A stretch of 37,540 nucleotides of DNA from positions 1-37,540 of the forward strand of contig CAZBAK010000013.1 in assembly GCA_964489715.1 (NCBI GenBank). The letters are read 5' to 3'. The DNA is from Tissierella_A sp964489715. GTDB lineage: Bacteria; Bacillota; Clostridia; Tissierellales; Tissierellaceae. Shown piece by piece: positions 1 through 7,910 of the stretch; positions within the stretch are counted from its first letter, which is position 1; every line of letters starts with the position of its first letter. The notes beneath the pieces are model-generated. The model saw only the letters and a list, made by a program, of their open reading frames with translations, searched no databases and had not been told where the DNA came from. The position numbers were made by a program, and so were the translations under genes.

Positions 1-806
1 TGTTTATAGCAACTACTACAGGAACTTCTGCAACAAATAGAGTAGAAGCTATGATTAGAAATGGTATACATGGAATCATAACTGCTAAATCTATGGGCGT
101 TGAAAATCCAACTCTTGGAATTTTAAACGTAGATGGAGGAAGACAAGTAGAAAAAGCATTTAAAGATCTTATAGAAAAAGGATATGATATAAATCTTACA
201 GAGTCTTCTAGATCAGATGGTGGGCACATGATGAGAGGAAATGACCTCTTATTAGGAACACCAGATGTTATGATTACAGACACTCTGACAGGTAATATTC
301 TTATGAAGATGTTCTCATCATATACAACTGGTGGTAGTTACGAAGCTCAAGGATTTGGGTATGGACCAGGTATTGGTGAAAATCAAGATAGATCAGTTTT
401 AATAATATCTAGAGCTTCAGGAAGCCCAGTTATAGCTAATGCTATAGCTTATGGTGCAGATCTTGCTCGTGGTGGATTAAACACTATCTCTAAAGATGAG
501 TTCAAAAAGGTACAAAAAGCAGGTCTAAAGGATATAATAGAAAAACTTACAAAGGACTCTGCTCCTAAAGAAAAAGAAGAAGAAGTAGAAGCTCCACCAA
601 AAGAAACTGTAACAGGTACTATTAGTGGAATTGATATAATGGAACTAGATGATGCTGTAAATGTTCTATGGAAAAGCGGTATTTATGCAGAATCAGGTAT
701 GGGTTGTACTGGACCTATAGTAATGGTAAATGAAGAAAAAATATCTGAGGCATTAAAAGCGCTATCCAGTGGAGGATATGCAGTAGAAGATGGCGATCCT
801 TGTTAA
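1..806 (+). CDS. grdD: Glycine/sarcosine/betaine reductase complex component C, alpha subunit (3' part)
   Basis: Partial gene: the frame is open from base 3 with no start or stop before it, so the N-terminus lies outside the window. The protein is a PlsX-like (phosphate acyltransferase fold) domain, followed by a charged Lys/Glu/Pro linker and a C-terminal segment with a GMGCTGP motif. Component C of glycine reductase converts the acetyl group received from selenoprotein A into acetyl phosphate. The literature assigns the active thiol to a C-terminal Cys of GrdD (Cys359 in Eubacterium acidaminophilum); the Cys in GMGCTGP is my candidate for it. grdD is usually the last gene of the grd operon, and here a terminator follows directly. 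The complex is cytoplasmic and yields ATP from Stickland glycine reduction. PlsX itself is the main alternative, but the linker and Cys-bearing tail favour GrdD. Confidence 0.9.
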   Translation, partial: FIATTTGTSATNRVEAMIRNGIHGIITAKSMGVENPTLGILNVDGGRQVEKAFKDLIEKGYDINLTESSRSDGGHMMRGNDLLLGTPDVMITDTLTGNILMKMFSSYTTGGSYEAQGFGYGPGIGENQDRSVLIISRASGSPVIANAIAYGADLARGGLNTISKDEFKKVQKAGLKDIIEKLTKDSAPKEKEEEVEAPPKETVTGTISGIDIMELDDAVNVLWKSGIYAESGMGCTGPIVMVNEEKISEALKALSSGGYAVEDGDPC

Positions 807-834
807 ACACTCCAATTTTTGGAGTGTTTTTTTT
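807..834 (+). terminator. Rho-independent terminator of the grd operon
   Basis: Perfect 8-bp stem ACACTCCA (807-814) / TGGAGTGT (820-827) with a 5-nt loop, running into an uninterrupted T-run. It begins one base after the grdD stop. Confidence 0.9.
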
Positions 835-839
835 ATCGC

Positions 840-868
840 TTGTATATTTTAATCTAATCTATTATAAT
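840..868 (+). promoter_or_regulatory. Sigma-A type promoter of the first BMP importer operon
   Basis: TTGTAT at 840-845 and TATAAT at 863-868 are separated by 17 bp. Transcription would start near 875. The short leader contains a weak hairpin (TTAATAG at 885-891 / CTATTAA at 897-903). No purine riboswitch or other recognisable aptamer is visible in it. Confidence 0.6.
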
Positions 869-927
869 AGAAATGAAAGATATGTTAATAGTCTATCTAT
901 TAATAAAATACTTAAGGAGGGCTTTAA

Positions 928-2019
928 ATGAAAAAGAAGTTTTTAGCAATCGCTTTAACTTTAACACTAGTATTTTCTTTAGTTGCTTGTAGTTCAGATG
1001 GTGGCAACGATGATGCAGGAGAAGATACTGGAGCAGGCGAAGAAACTGAGTACAAAGTAGGAATGGTAACAGATGAAGGTGGAGTAAATGACCAATCATT
1101 TAACCAATCAGCTCATGAAGGACTTTTAAAGGCTGAAGAAGAACTTGGTATTGAGCAAGGTTATCAAGAGTCACATGAAGAAGCAGATTATGTTCCAAAC
1201 TTTGAAACACTTTTAGATGGAGACTATGATTTAATGTGGGGTGTAGGATTTAAGCTTGCAAATGCAGTTTGGGAAGCAGCTGAAGCAAATCCAGACAAAC
1301 TATATGCTATAATAGACCATACATTTGATGGAGATGAAGAAAACTATCCTGGTGGAACTCCTGAAAACGTTGTAGGTGTTATGTTTAAACAAGAGCAACC
1401 ATCTTTCCTAGTAGGTTATATAGCAGGAATGATGACTGAAACAGATAAAGTTGGATTTGTTGGTGGTATAGAGTCAGATCTAATCTTAGCTTTTGATTAT
1501 GGATATCAATCAGGTGTTAAGTATGCAGCTAATGAATTAGATAAAGAAATTGATGTTCTTTCACAATATGCAGAGTCATTTAGTGATGCTGGAAAAGGTA
1601 GTGCAATAGCTACTAGTATGTATCAAGATGGTAGAGATATAATATTCCACGCAGCTGGAGGAGTAGGAGAAGGAGTAATAGGAGCAGCAGAAGAACAAGG
1701 TAAATGGGCTATTGGTGTAGATAGAGATCAAAATGATATTTCACCAGACCATGTTTTAACATCTGCAATGAAAAGAGTAGATGTAGGAGTATTTAATGTA
1801 ACTGAAGCATTGGTTAAAGGTGAATTCCCAGGAGGAACAACTATAACTTATGGTTTAGAAGATGGAGGAGCAGTAGATATAGCTCCAAGTTCAGACAAGC
1901 ATGTTCCGCAAGATATTCTAGACAGGGTAGAAGAATTAAAGCAACAAATTATAGATGGAGAATTTGAAGTTCCATATGATGAAGCTTCATATAAAGCATT
2001 TATAGATAGCTTAGAATAA
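928..2019 (+). CDS. BMP-family ABC transporter substrate-binding lipoprotein
   Basis: A 363-aa exported lipoprotein. It has a Lys-rich N-terminus, a hydrophobic stretch and a lipobox ending LVAC (Cys21), then an acidic Gly/Asp/Glu linker and the BMP (basic membrane protein / PnrA-like, type I periplasmic-binding) fold from about residue 41. The motif VTDEGGVNDQSFNQSA is typical of the family. Related proteins (PnrA, Lactococcus BmpA, B. subtilis YufN) bind purine or other nucleosides. The start ATG follows AAGGAGG at a good distance. It is first of four importer genes. A strong hairpin without a U-run separates it from the ATPase gene, which would let the binding protein be made in excess. 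The exact ligand cannot be read from sequence. Confidence 0.9.
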   Translation: MKKKFLAIALTLTLVFSLVACSSDGGNDDAGEDTGAGEETEYKVGMVTDEGGVNDQSFNQSAHEGLLKAEEELGIEQGYQESHEEADYVPNFETLLDGDYDLMWGVGFKLANAVWEAAEANPDKLYAIIDHTFDGDEENYPGGTPENVVGVMFKQEQPSFLVGYIAGMMTETDKVGFVGGIESDLILAFDYGYQSGVKYAANELDKEIDVLSQYAESFSDAGKGSAIATSMYQDGRDIIFHAAGGVGEGVIGAAEEQGKWAIGVDRDQNDISPDHVLTSAMKRVDVGVFNVTEALVKGEFPGGTTITYGLEDGGAVDIAPSSDKHVPQDILDRVEELKQQIIDGEFEVPYDEASYKAFIDSLE

Positions 2020-2043
2020 AATAATTTAAAATAAAGAATTGAA

Positions 2044-2071
2044 CAGCTTAAGGCTTGTAAGCCTTAAGCTG
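2044..2071 (+). promoter_or_regulatory. Intercistronic hairpin after the lipoprotein gene
   Basis: Perfect 11-bp stem CAGCTTAAGGC (2044-2054) / GCCTTAAGCTG (2061-2071) with a 6-nt loop and no T-run. It probably protects the upstream message from 3' exonucleases or partly attenuates transcription, rather than ending it. Confidence 0.6.
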
Positions 2072-2099
2072 ATTAATTCTAAGTAGGAGGAAAACCCTA

Positions 2100-3641
2100 T
2101 TGAAAAATTCTGAAAACAAACCTATAGCAGTTGAAATGAGAGGCATAACTAAAAAATTTGGCAATTTTACAGCTAATGATAATATAGATCTATTAGTACA
2201 TAAGGGTGAAATACATGCACTTCTTGGGGAAAATGGTGCTGGAAAGAGTACGCTTATGAACGTGCTCTATGGTCTCTATAGACCTACATCAGGTGAAATA
2301 TATATAAATGAAGAATTAATAAATATAAATAATCCCAATATTGCAATAGATGCAGGTATAGGAATGGTTCATCAGCACTTTATGCTTATTGAAACATTTA
2401 CGGTAGTAGAAAATATAATTCTTGGCATGGAAACTACTAAGGGAATTGTATTAGATGAAGTTTCAGCAAAGAAGAAGGTTGAAGAACTATCTCAGCGATA
2501 TGGTCTTTCCGTAGATCCAAATGCTTTAGTGCAAGATATATCAGTAGGTATGCAGCAGAGGGTTGAGATATTAAAAGCACTTTATAGAGGAGCAGATGTA
2601 CTTATACTTGATGAACCTACAGCCGTACTTACACCACAAGAGATCGAAGAGTTAATAAAGATTATAAGGAATCTATCCCAGCAAGGCAAATCAATAATTA
2701 TAATTACACATAAATTAAAGGAAATAAAAGCTATAGCAGATAAATGTACCATAATAAGAAGGGGTAAAAAAATTGATACTGTTGAAGTAGAAGAAACAAA
2801 TGAAGAACAATTGGCTGAAATGATGGTAGGTAGAGCTATAGACTTTTCTGTAGATAAAAAAGAATTAAATAGAGGAGAAGAAATATTAAATATAGACAAT
2901 TTGATTGTAGAAGATGTAAGAGGTCTAAATGCTGTAAATGGTCTTTCCTTAGAACTTAACTCTGGGGAAATCTTAGGTATAGCAGGAGTAGACGGAAATG
3001 GACAATCTGAACTAATAGAAGCAATAACAGGACTTAGAAAAATCCAAGGTGGACAAGTTAAAGTAAATAATAAAGATATAACCAATAAAACGCCTTTTGA
3101 AATAATAAATTCTGGCATAAGCAATATACCAGAGGACAGGCAGAGAAGAGGTTTAGTTTTACAATATACTGTAGCTCAAAATATGATACTTGAAAACTAT
3201 TATAAAGATGACTTTTCTAAAAATGGTATATTAAAGCACAAAGCTATCAAAGATTTTTCTGATAGACTCATAGAAAAATTTGATATAAGACCCAAAGATT
3301 CTAGTTATTTAGCTGGAGAATTATCAGGTGGGAACCAGCAAAAGGTAATTATAGCTAGGGAGATAACCAATGATCCAGAAGTCTTAATAGCAGCTCAGCC
3401 TACTCGTGGTTTAGATGTAGGCGCTATAGAGTACGTCCATCAGTTTCTAGTCAATCAAAGAGACACTGGTAAGGCAGTGCTACTTATCTCTTTTGAGCTA
3501 GAAGAGGTTTTGAAACTATCGGATAGAATAGCTGTTATATATAATGGCAAAATAGTTGAAATACTAGATGCTAAGGATGCAGATGAGAAAGTTCTAGGCT
3601 TACTCATGGCAGGAGGAGGTGTGAAGGTTGAAGAAGGATAA
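2100..3641 (+). CDS. BMP/nucleoside ABC transporter ATP-binding protein (two ABC domains)
   Basis: 513 aa with two tandem ABC domains, the layout of CUT2/nucleoside importer ATPases such as YufO/NupA. The N-terminal half has a complete Walker A (GENGAGKST), signature (ISVGMQQR) and Walker B (VLILDEPTAVLTP). The C-terminal half has a degenerate Walker A (GVDGNGQSE), the signature LSGGNQQK and a Walker B in which DEPT is replaced by AQPTRG, as is usual in this family. The start is TTG at 2100, preceded by AGGAGG at 2085-2090. It powers import through the two permeases encoded downstream. Its end overlaps the start of the next gene by 14 nt, so the genes are translationally coupled. A 510-aa paralogue lies at 22708. 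Confidence 0.93.
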   Translation: MKNSENKPIAVEMRGITKKFGNFTANDNIDLLVHKGEIHALLGENGAGKSTLMNVLYGLYRPTSGEIYINEELININNPNIAIDAGIGMVHQHFMLIETFTVVENIILGMETTKGIVLDEVSAKKKVEELSQRYGLSVDPNALVQDISVGMQQRVEILKALYRGADVLILDEPTAVLTPQEIEELIKIIRNLSQQGKSIIIITHKLKEIKAIADKCTIIRRGKKIDTVEVEETNEEQLAEMMVGRAIDFSVDKKELNRGEEILNIDNLIVEDVRGLNAVNGLSLELNSGEILGIAGVDGNGQSELIEAITGLRKIQGGQVKVNNKDITNKTPFEIINSGISNIPEDRQRRGLVLQYTVAQNMILENYYKDDFSKNGILKHKAIKDFSDRLIEKFDIRPKDSSYLAGELSGGNQQKVIIAREITNDPEVLIAAQPTRGLDVGAIEYVHQFLVNQRDTGKAVLLISFELEEVLKLSDRIAVIYNGKIVEILDAKDADEKVLGLLMAGGGVKVEEG

Positions 3642-4740
3642 TAATAAGTTTGTTACTACGCTGATATCTATAGCAATAGGATTAATATTTGGTGCTATTA
3701 TACTTCTAATAGGTGGATTTAATCCTATTGAGGCATATAAGGTTATGTTAGAAGGAGTATTTGGGAACCCTAAATATATTTCCTGGACTATAATTCGTGC
3801 TACTCCTATTATATTAACAGGTGTATCTGTAGCATTTGCCTTTAAAACTGGGTTATTTAATATAGGTGCAGAAGGCCAGTTTATAATAGGGATGATATTT
3901 TCTACTCTTGTTGGATACTTCTTAAATCTTCCACCAGTCTTACATGCTTTAGTAGCTATATTGGCAGGTACAATAGCAGCAGGCCTTTGGGGTGGCTTAG
4001 TTGGAGTTTTAAAAGCGAAGTTTGGAGTAAATGAAGTTATATCCTCCATAATGCTAAACTGGATAGCCCTATATTTAAATAATTATTTCTTAACTTTTTC
4101 AAGTATAAGAAGACCAAATTCAGATGGTTCTTATCAAATATTAGATTCAGCAAGTATAAGAATTTTAGGGAAATGGAAGACATCAGAGGCAGGCAAAACA
4201 TTTCTAGCAAACAATAGTTTTTTAAAGGATCTACTTAATCCACCAGTAAACTGGGGTTTTATAATAGCAATATTCTTTGCAATCTTAATTTGGTATACGC
4301 TAAAAAATACTACTTTAGGATATCAGTTAAAAGCCGTAGGGTACAATAAGGATGCTGCAGAATATGGTGGTATAAATATAAAAAGAAACACTATACTTGC
4401 TCTAGCAATTGCAGGTGCAATATCAGGTCTTGCAGGAGCTGTACAAGTATTAGGTGTTGAGGAGCAAATAGGTATATTAGCGGCTTCAAGAGGATATGGC
4501 TTTGATGGAATAGCAGTTTCCCTTATAGCCGGAAATAATGCACTAGCAACAATTCCAGCTGGACTTTTATTTGGAGCTTTAAAATATGGTGGAGGAAAGT
4601 TAAACTCTACTATAAAAGCACCATCAGAAGTAATTGATATAACCATAGGGGTAATAGTATTTTTCATAGCTATGCCTAAGTTGATTAGGCTCATAACTTC
4701 ATTTTTCAAAAAGGGAAGGAGAGGTGAAAAAGTTGAATAG
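3628..4740 (+). CDS. BMP/nucleoside ABC transporter permease 1
   Basis: 370-aa integral membrane protein of the branched-chain-type permease family (BPD_transp_2), with about 8-10 hydrophobic segments. The family segment FAFKTGLFNIGAEGQF is clear, as is the GYQLKAVGYNKDAAEYGGI coupling region after the mid-protein loop. It is the longer of the two permeases (YufP/NupB type), with an N-terminal extension and a Lys/Arg-rich C-terminus. The TTG start at 3628 sits 5-6 nt after AGGAGGAGGTG, inside the end of the ATPase gene. With the 312-aa permease it forms the heterodimeric membrane channel. Confidence 0.92.
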   Translation: MKKDNNKFVTTLISIAIGLIFGAIILLIGGFNPIEAYKVMLEGVFGNPKYISWTIIRATPIILTGVSVAFAFKTGLFNIGAEGQFIIGMIFSTLVGYFLNLPPVLHALVAILAGTIAAGLWGGLVGVLKAKFGVNEVISSIMLNWIALYLNNYFLTFSSIRRPNSDGSYQILDSASIRILGKWKTSEAGKTFLANNSFLKDLLNPPVNWGFIIAIFFAILIWYTLKNTTLGYQLKAVGYNKDAAEYGGINIKRNTILALAIAGAISGLAGAVQVLGVEEQIGILAASRGYGFDGIAVSLIAGNNALATIPAGLLFGALKYGGGKLNSTIKAPSEVIDITIGVIVFFIAMPKLIRLITSFFKKGRRGEKVE

Positions 4741-5662
4741 TATAATTGATAATCTAGGTACAATAATAGGTATCACTCTCATGTATGCAGCACCTCTTAT
4801 ATATACTGCCCTTGGAGGAGTAATAACTGAAAATGCAGGTGTTATAAATATTGGTTTAGAGGGAATGATGACCTTTGGAGCATTTACAGGAGCAGCAGTA
4901 GGTTTTTATACTTTAAATCCTTGGCTTGCCTTTTTAGCAGCAGGGCTTGCAGGTGGACTTTTAGCTCTTATACATGCTATAGCCACAGTTAGTTTTACTG
5001 CAGATCATGTGGTTTCTGGTATAGCTTTAAACTTTATAGGACCAGGTATATCAATATTTTTGAGTAGGCTTTTCTTTGAGGGCGCAGCTCAAACAAAGGC
5101 TGTTCCATTAGCTCATAAAATACCAAGACATCTAAATGGTATACTGCCTGAAAGAGGATTTTTAAATTATGCATTTAATCAATATGATACAGTATATTTA
5201 GCCTTTATAATGGTGTTTTTAGTATGGTTTTTGCTTTATAAAACCCGTCTCGGACTTAGAATTAGATCTGTAGGAGAACATCCAAGAGCAGCTGATACGC
5301 TGGGAGTAAATGTATATAGGATAAAGTATATAGCAGTAATCTTGTCAGGTATTCTTGCAGGTTTTGGAGGAGCTGCTATGAGTTTGGCAGTAGTTTCAAA
5401 CTATAGGGTAACACTTATATCAGGCCAAGGATTTATCGCTCTTGCAGCTATGATATTTGGTAAGTGGAAACCACAAGGTGCTATGTGGGCCTGCCTTTTA
5501 TTTGGTGCAGCCCAAGGACTTGTAGTTTATCTTGGAAGATATGATATTGTATCTAGCTCACTTCTTTCCATGCTTCCATATGCAATAACTCTAGTTGTAC
5601 TTACATTCGTAGTAGGAGAAAGTAATGGACCAAAAGCAAACGGAATGCTTTATGAAAAATAA
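4724..5662 (+). CDS. BMP/nucleoside ABC transporter permease 2
   Basis: 312-aa integral membrane protein, the shorter permease of the pair (YufQ/NupC type). Recognisable segments are GGVITENAGVINIGLEGMM near the N-terminus and LRIRSVGEHPRAADTLGV, the probable ATPase-contact loop, near residues 180-200. The GTG at 4724 overlaps the preceding stop region. A TTG at 4733 has a better-spaced ribosome site (AGGAGAGGTG, 4717-4726) and may be the true start; the product would differ by three residues. It is the last gene of the importer operon, followed by a strong terminator. Confidence 0.92.
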   Translation: MKKLNSIIDNLGTIIGITLMYAAPLIYTALGGVITENAGVINIGLEGMMTFGAFTGAAVGFYTLNPWLAFLAAGLAGGLLALIHAIATVSFTADHVVSGIALNFIGPGISIFLSRLFFEGAAQTKAVPLAHKIPRHLNGILPERGFLNYAFNQYDTVYLAFIMVFLVWFLLYKTRLGLRIRSVGEHPRAADTLGVNVYRIKYIAVILSGILAGFGGAAMSLAVVSNYRVTLISGQGFIALAAMIFGKWKPQGAMWACLLFGAAQGLVVYLGRYDIVSSSLLSMLPYAITLVVLTFVVGESNGPKANGMLYEK

Positions 5663-5672
5663 AATTTAATTT

Positions 5673-5724
5673 AAAGGAAAAACAATAATTAGGCTGGAGT
5701 CTATTATTGTTTTTCCTTTTTTTT
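5673..5724 (+). terminator. Terminator of the first importer operon
   Basis: 17-bp perfect inverted repeat (5673-5689 with 5703-5719; core GGAAAAACAATAAT) around a 13-nt loop, followed by a T-run to 5724. Confidence 0.85.
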
Positions 5725-5787
5725 GTAGATATTGTAGAAATATCTTAATAAATATTAGGGCTCAAAAGCGAATTAAAGATATAATCA

Positions 5788-5857
5788 TTTTTATATGTAG
5801 GGGAGATCTTAGATCTCCTGACTTTTATATGTAGGGGCGCACCTTTGGTCGCCCGGT
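5788..5857. repeat. Two tandem REP-like palindromic units
   Basis: Two units share the lead TTTTATATGTAGGGG (ending at 5803 and 5837). Each then folds into a short hairpin with a 3-nt loop: GGAGATC/GATCTCC (5802-5818), and GGGCG-C-ACC/GGTCGCCC with a bulged C (5835-5854). The lead is conserved while the hairpins differ in sequence but keep their pairing. The second unit is GC-rich, unlike its surroundings. This resembles dispersed REP/MITE-like elements of clostridial genomes. It lies in the largest gene-poor gap of the window. Confidence 0.6.
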
Positions 5858-5900
5858 TTTATCTTGTATGATCCTTATATAATAGCTATATCAAGAGATA

Positions 5901-5978
5901 CAATAAATCGGGGAAAAGGCACTTCCATGAAAGGAAAAGCAGCTTTCATAAGTCAGGACTTATTTCCCCAATTTATTG
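5901..5978. repeat. 78-bp imperfect inverted-repeat element (possible MITE)
   Basis: Outer arms of 16 bp with one mismatch (5901-5916 and 5963-5978, core GGGGAAA/TTTCCCC) enclose inner arms ATGAAAG (5927-5933) / CTTTCAT (5943-5949). The whole could fold as one long hairpin in DNA or RNA. There is no T-run and no coding sense. Taken with the adjacent REP-like units, it suggests a small non-autonomous mobile repeat or a structured RNA of unknown role. Confidence 0.5.
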
Positions 5979-6027
5979 CATCCATAGTAATTTGCTTTTC
6001 TCAAAAATTAGAATATTTAAAGAAGCT

Positions 6028-6252
6028 ATGGCTGAAGCATATGAAAGTCATTTTAAATCACGTCTTAAATATTTAAGTACAAGAGAAGATTTTGTAAGTA
6101 TATTTGATTACAATGAGTATAAAATAGACTTTTATAATGATTCTTTAGACTATATAGATAAAAATGGAATTAATAGTTATGGAGGTCTAGCATTTGCTAG
6201 AGCAGCTGATTTTTTAAATTATATAGAAGAAACTCCCTATGAAAGTATCTAG
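6028..6252 (+). CDS. Unrecognised short ORF, possible gene remnant
   Basis: I do not recognise this product. From ATG 6028 it gives 74 residues (MAEAYESHFKSRLKYLSTRE...), rich in Asp, Tyr, Phe and Ile. It looks mostly helical and soluble, with no signal peptide or membrane segment. The same frame is open upstream to 5872, through the inverted-repeat element, and a TTG at 5992 would give 86 aa. Neither start has a convincing ribosome site; AAAGAAG just before 6028 is weak. The composition looks protein-like in its second half (GGLAFARAADFLNYIEE). It may be the 3' remnant of a gene whose 5' end was replaced by repeats, or a real small protein. The stretch from 5725 to 6397 holds no other supportable gene. 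Confidence 0.35.
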   Translation: MAEAYESHFKSRLKYLSTREDFVSIFDYNEYKIDFYNDSLDYIDKNGINSYGGLAFARAADFLNYIEETPYESI

Positions 6253-6397
6253 ATAAATAAAGTTCTACCAACTAAGACAAAATATATTATGATTAAAAAG
6301 AAAAGTTAATAAGGCTTTAAATAATATCATAAAGGGTATATAATGTATGTAAGAGAAGATTTTTCTAAATTAATGCATATATATAGGAGATGATTTA

Positions 6398-7909
6398 ATG
6401 ATTAATAGATTAAAAAGAAAAGAAGATAATATAAAAGATATAATAAAGAGTAAACAGTTAACTCATGAACAAAAGATGATGGGTCTAGCTAAGCAAGCAG
6501 AAAACCTATTAAATGTACTAGATCTTCCTGAAGGCTTTGAAGAGATGTTAGACAAAGGTATAATTTGTGATCTTGGAGAAGGGCATGCTCCATATGCTCC
6601 TAGATATATAGTTCCAGATTATGAAAAGCTTATGAAAGAAGGCTGCGAGTTTTTAAACTTAGAAGCTCCAAAGGATCTTTATGAAGCTATTAATACACTT
6701 TTAATATTCTATAAGCATGTTCCTTCAGTAACTCATTTTCCAGTTTATATAGGAAATATAGATTATCTATTGGATCCTTTTATAGAAGATGAAGAATTAG
6801 CAAGAAAACTTATAAAACTATTTTTATTAAATATAGATAGAACAATCTCAGATTCATTTTGCCATGCAAACATTGGACCTAAGATGACAAAGGCTGGTAA
6901 AATTATATTAGAAGTAGAAAGAGAATTACAAAATTCTACTCCAAATATAACATTAAAATATGATCCAGATGTTACTCCAGATGAGTTTGCAATAGAAGCC
7001 ATAAAAACTGCTTTATCTTGTGCTAAACCAAGCTTTGCAAATGATAAAATGTATAGAAAAGAATTCAATGGTGACTATGCCATAGCTAGTTGTTACAATG
7101 GGCTTAAAATAGGAGGGGGAGCCTTTACTCTTAACAGAATGATCCTTAAGAAAGTAGCAGAGGATTCAGAATCTAAAGAAGACTTCTTTGAAAATAAACT
7201 TCCTAGAGCAATCCATATAATGTTAGAGTTTATGGATGCAAGAATTAAATTTTTAGCTGAAGAAAGTAACTTTTTTGAAACTAACTTCTTATCAAAAGAA
7301 GGATTTATAAATAGAGATAACTTTACAGGAATGTTTGGTCTAGTGGGAATGGCAGAATGTGTAAATGTTTTACTTGAAAAAGAAGAAGTTGAAGGCAGAT
7401 TTGGGCACGATGAAGTAGCAGATAAACTTGGAATTGAGATTATGGATTTCATAGATGAGAAGGTTAAAGCTCACAAAAACCCATATGCTAAGTTTTCTGA
7501 TGGAAGATTCTTACTTCATGGTCAAGTAGGTCTTGATACAGATTTAGATGTAAGTCCAGCTACAAGAATACCAATTGGTGAAGAACCAGAAATGTATCCT
7601 CACCTTCGTCAATCAAGTTTATTCCATCCTTACTTCCTATCAGGAGTAGGCGATATATTTCCATTTGACAGTACAGCAGATAAAAACCCTGAAAGTATAC
7701 TAGATATTATAAAAGGTTCATTTGAGCTAGATAATAGATACTTTTCAACATATTCATCAGATAGTGATGTAATAAGAATAACAGGATATTTAGTTAAGAA
7801 AAGTGACATGGAGAAATTAGAGAAAGGCGAACAGATTCAACATGATACAGTAGCTCTTGGACTAGGTTCTGTTAAAAATAATAAAATACTTGAAAGAAAA
7901 GTAAGATAG
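6398..7909 (+). CDS. yjjI: YjjI-type glycyl radical enzyme (DUF3029)
   Basis: 503 aa, close to E. coli YjjI (about 516 aa). The glycyl-radical loop near the C-terminus reads VIRITGYL, with Gly463 as predicted radical site. The opposing active-site loop has Cys232 in AIASCYNGLKIGGG, the likely thiyl residue. That loop lacks the Cys-Cys pair of pyruvate formate-lyase and the Cys-x-Glu of the glycerol/diol dehydratases, so the reaction cannot be assigned by analogy; the YjjI substrate is not known to me. The enzyme would be cytoplasmic and oxygen-sensitive, matching an anaerobe. ATG 6398 follows AGGAG at 6385-6389. The activase gene follows one base after its stop. A TATAAT at 6339-6344 is a possible -10, but its -35 is poor. 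Confidence 0.9.
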   Translation: MINRLKRKEDNIKDIIKSKQLTHEQKMMGLAKQAENLLNVLDLPEGFEEMLDKGIICDLGEGHAPYAPRYIVPDYEKLMKEGCEFLNLEAPKDLYEAINTLLIFYKHVPSVTHFPVYIGNIDYLLDPFIEDEELARKLIKLFLLNIDRTISDSFCHANIGPKMTKAGKIILEVERELQNSTPNITLKYDPDVTPDEFAIEAIKTALSCAKPSFANDKMYRKEFNGDYAIASCYNGLKIGGGAFTLNRMILKKVAEDSESKEDFFENKLPRAIHIMLEFMDARIKFLAEESNFFETNFLSKEGFINRDNFTGMFGLVGMAECVNVLLEKEEVEGRFGHDEVADKLGIEIMDFIDEKVKAHKNPYAKFSDGRFLLHGQVGLDTDLDVSPATRIPIGEEPEMYPHLRQSSLFHPYFLSGVGDIFPFDSTADKNPESILDIIKGSFELDNRYFSTYSSDSDVIRITGYLVKKSDMEKLEKGEQIQHDTVALGLGSVKNNKILERKVR

Positions 7910-7910
7910 T

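Noticed and set aside
869..927. Purine or other riboswitch in the leader of the first importer operon (and likewise at 22503-22707)
   Set aside because: The leaders are short or lack the conserved cores of purine, guanidine or PRPP aptamers; only small hairpins are seen.
2582..3124. Long open frame on the minus strand inside the ATPase gene
   Set aside because: It is antisense to a clearly conserved ABC ATPase, has no ribosome site or family resemblance, and is Ser/Ile/Pro-rich as shadow frames are. The same holds for other antisense frames within real genes.
5864..6076. 70-residue frame running through the inverted repeat
   Set aside because: It is translated palindrome plus AT-rich sequence, with no ribosome site or protein-like pattern. 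I considered a frameshifted gene joining it to the ORF at 6028 but found no supporting homology.
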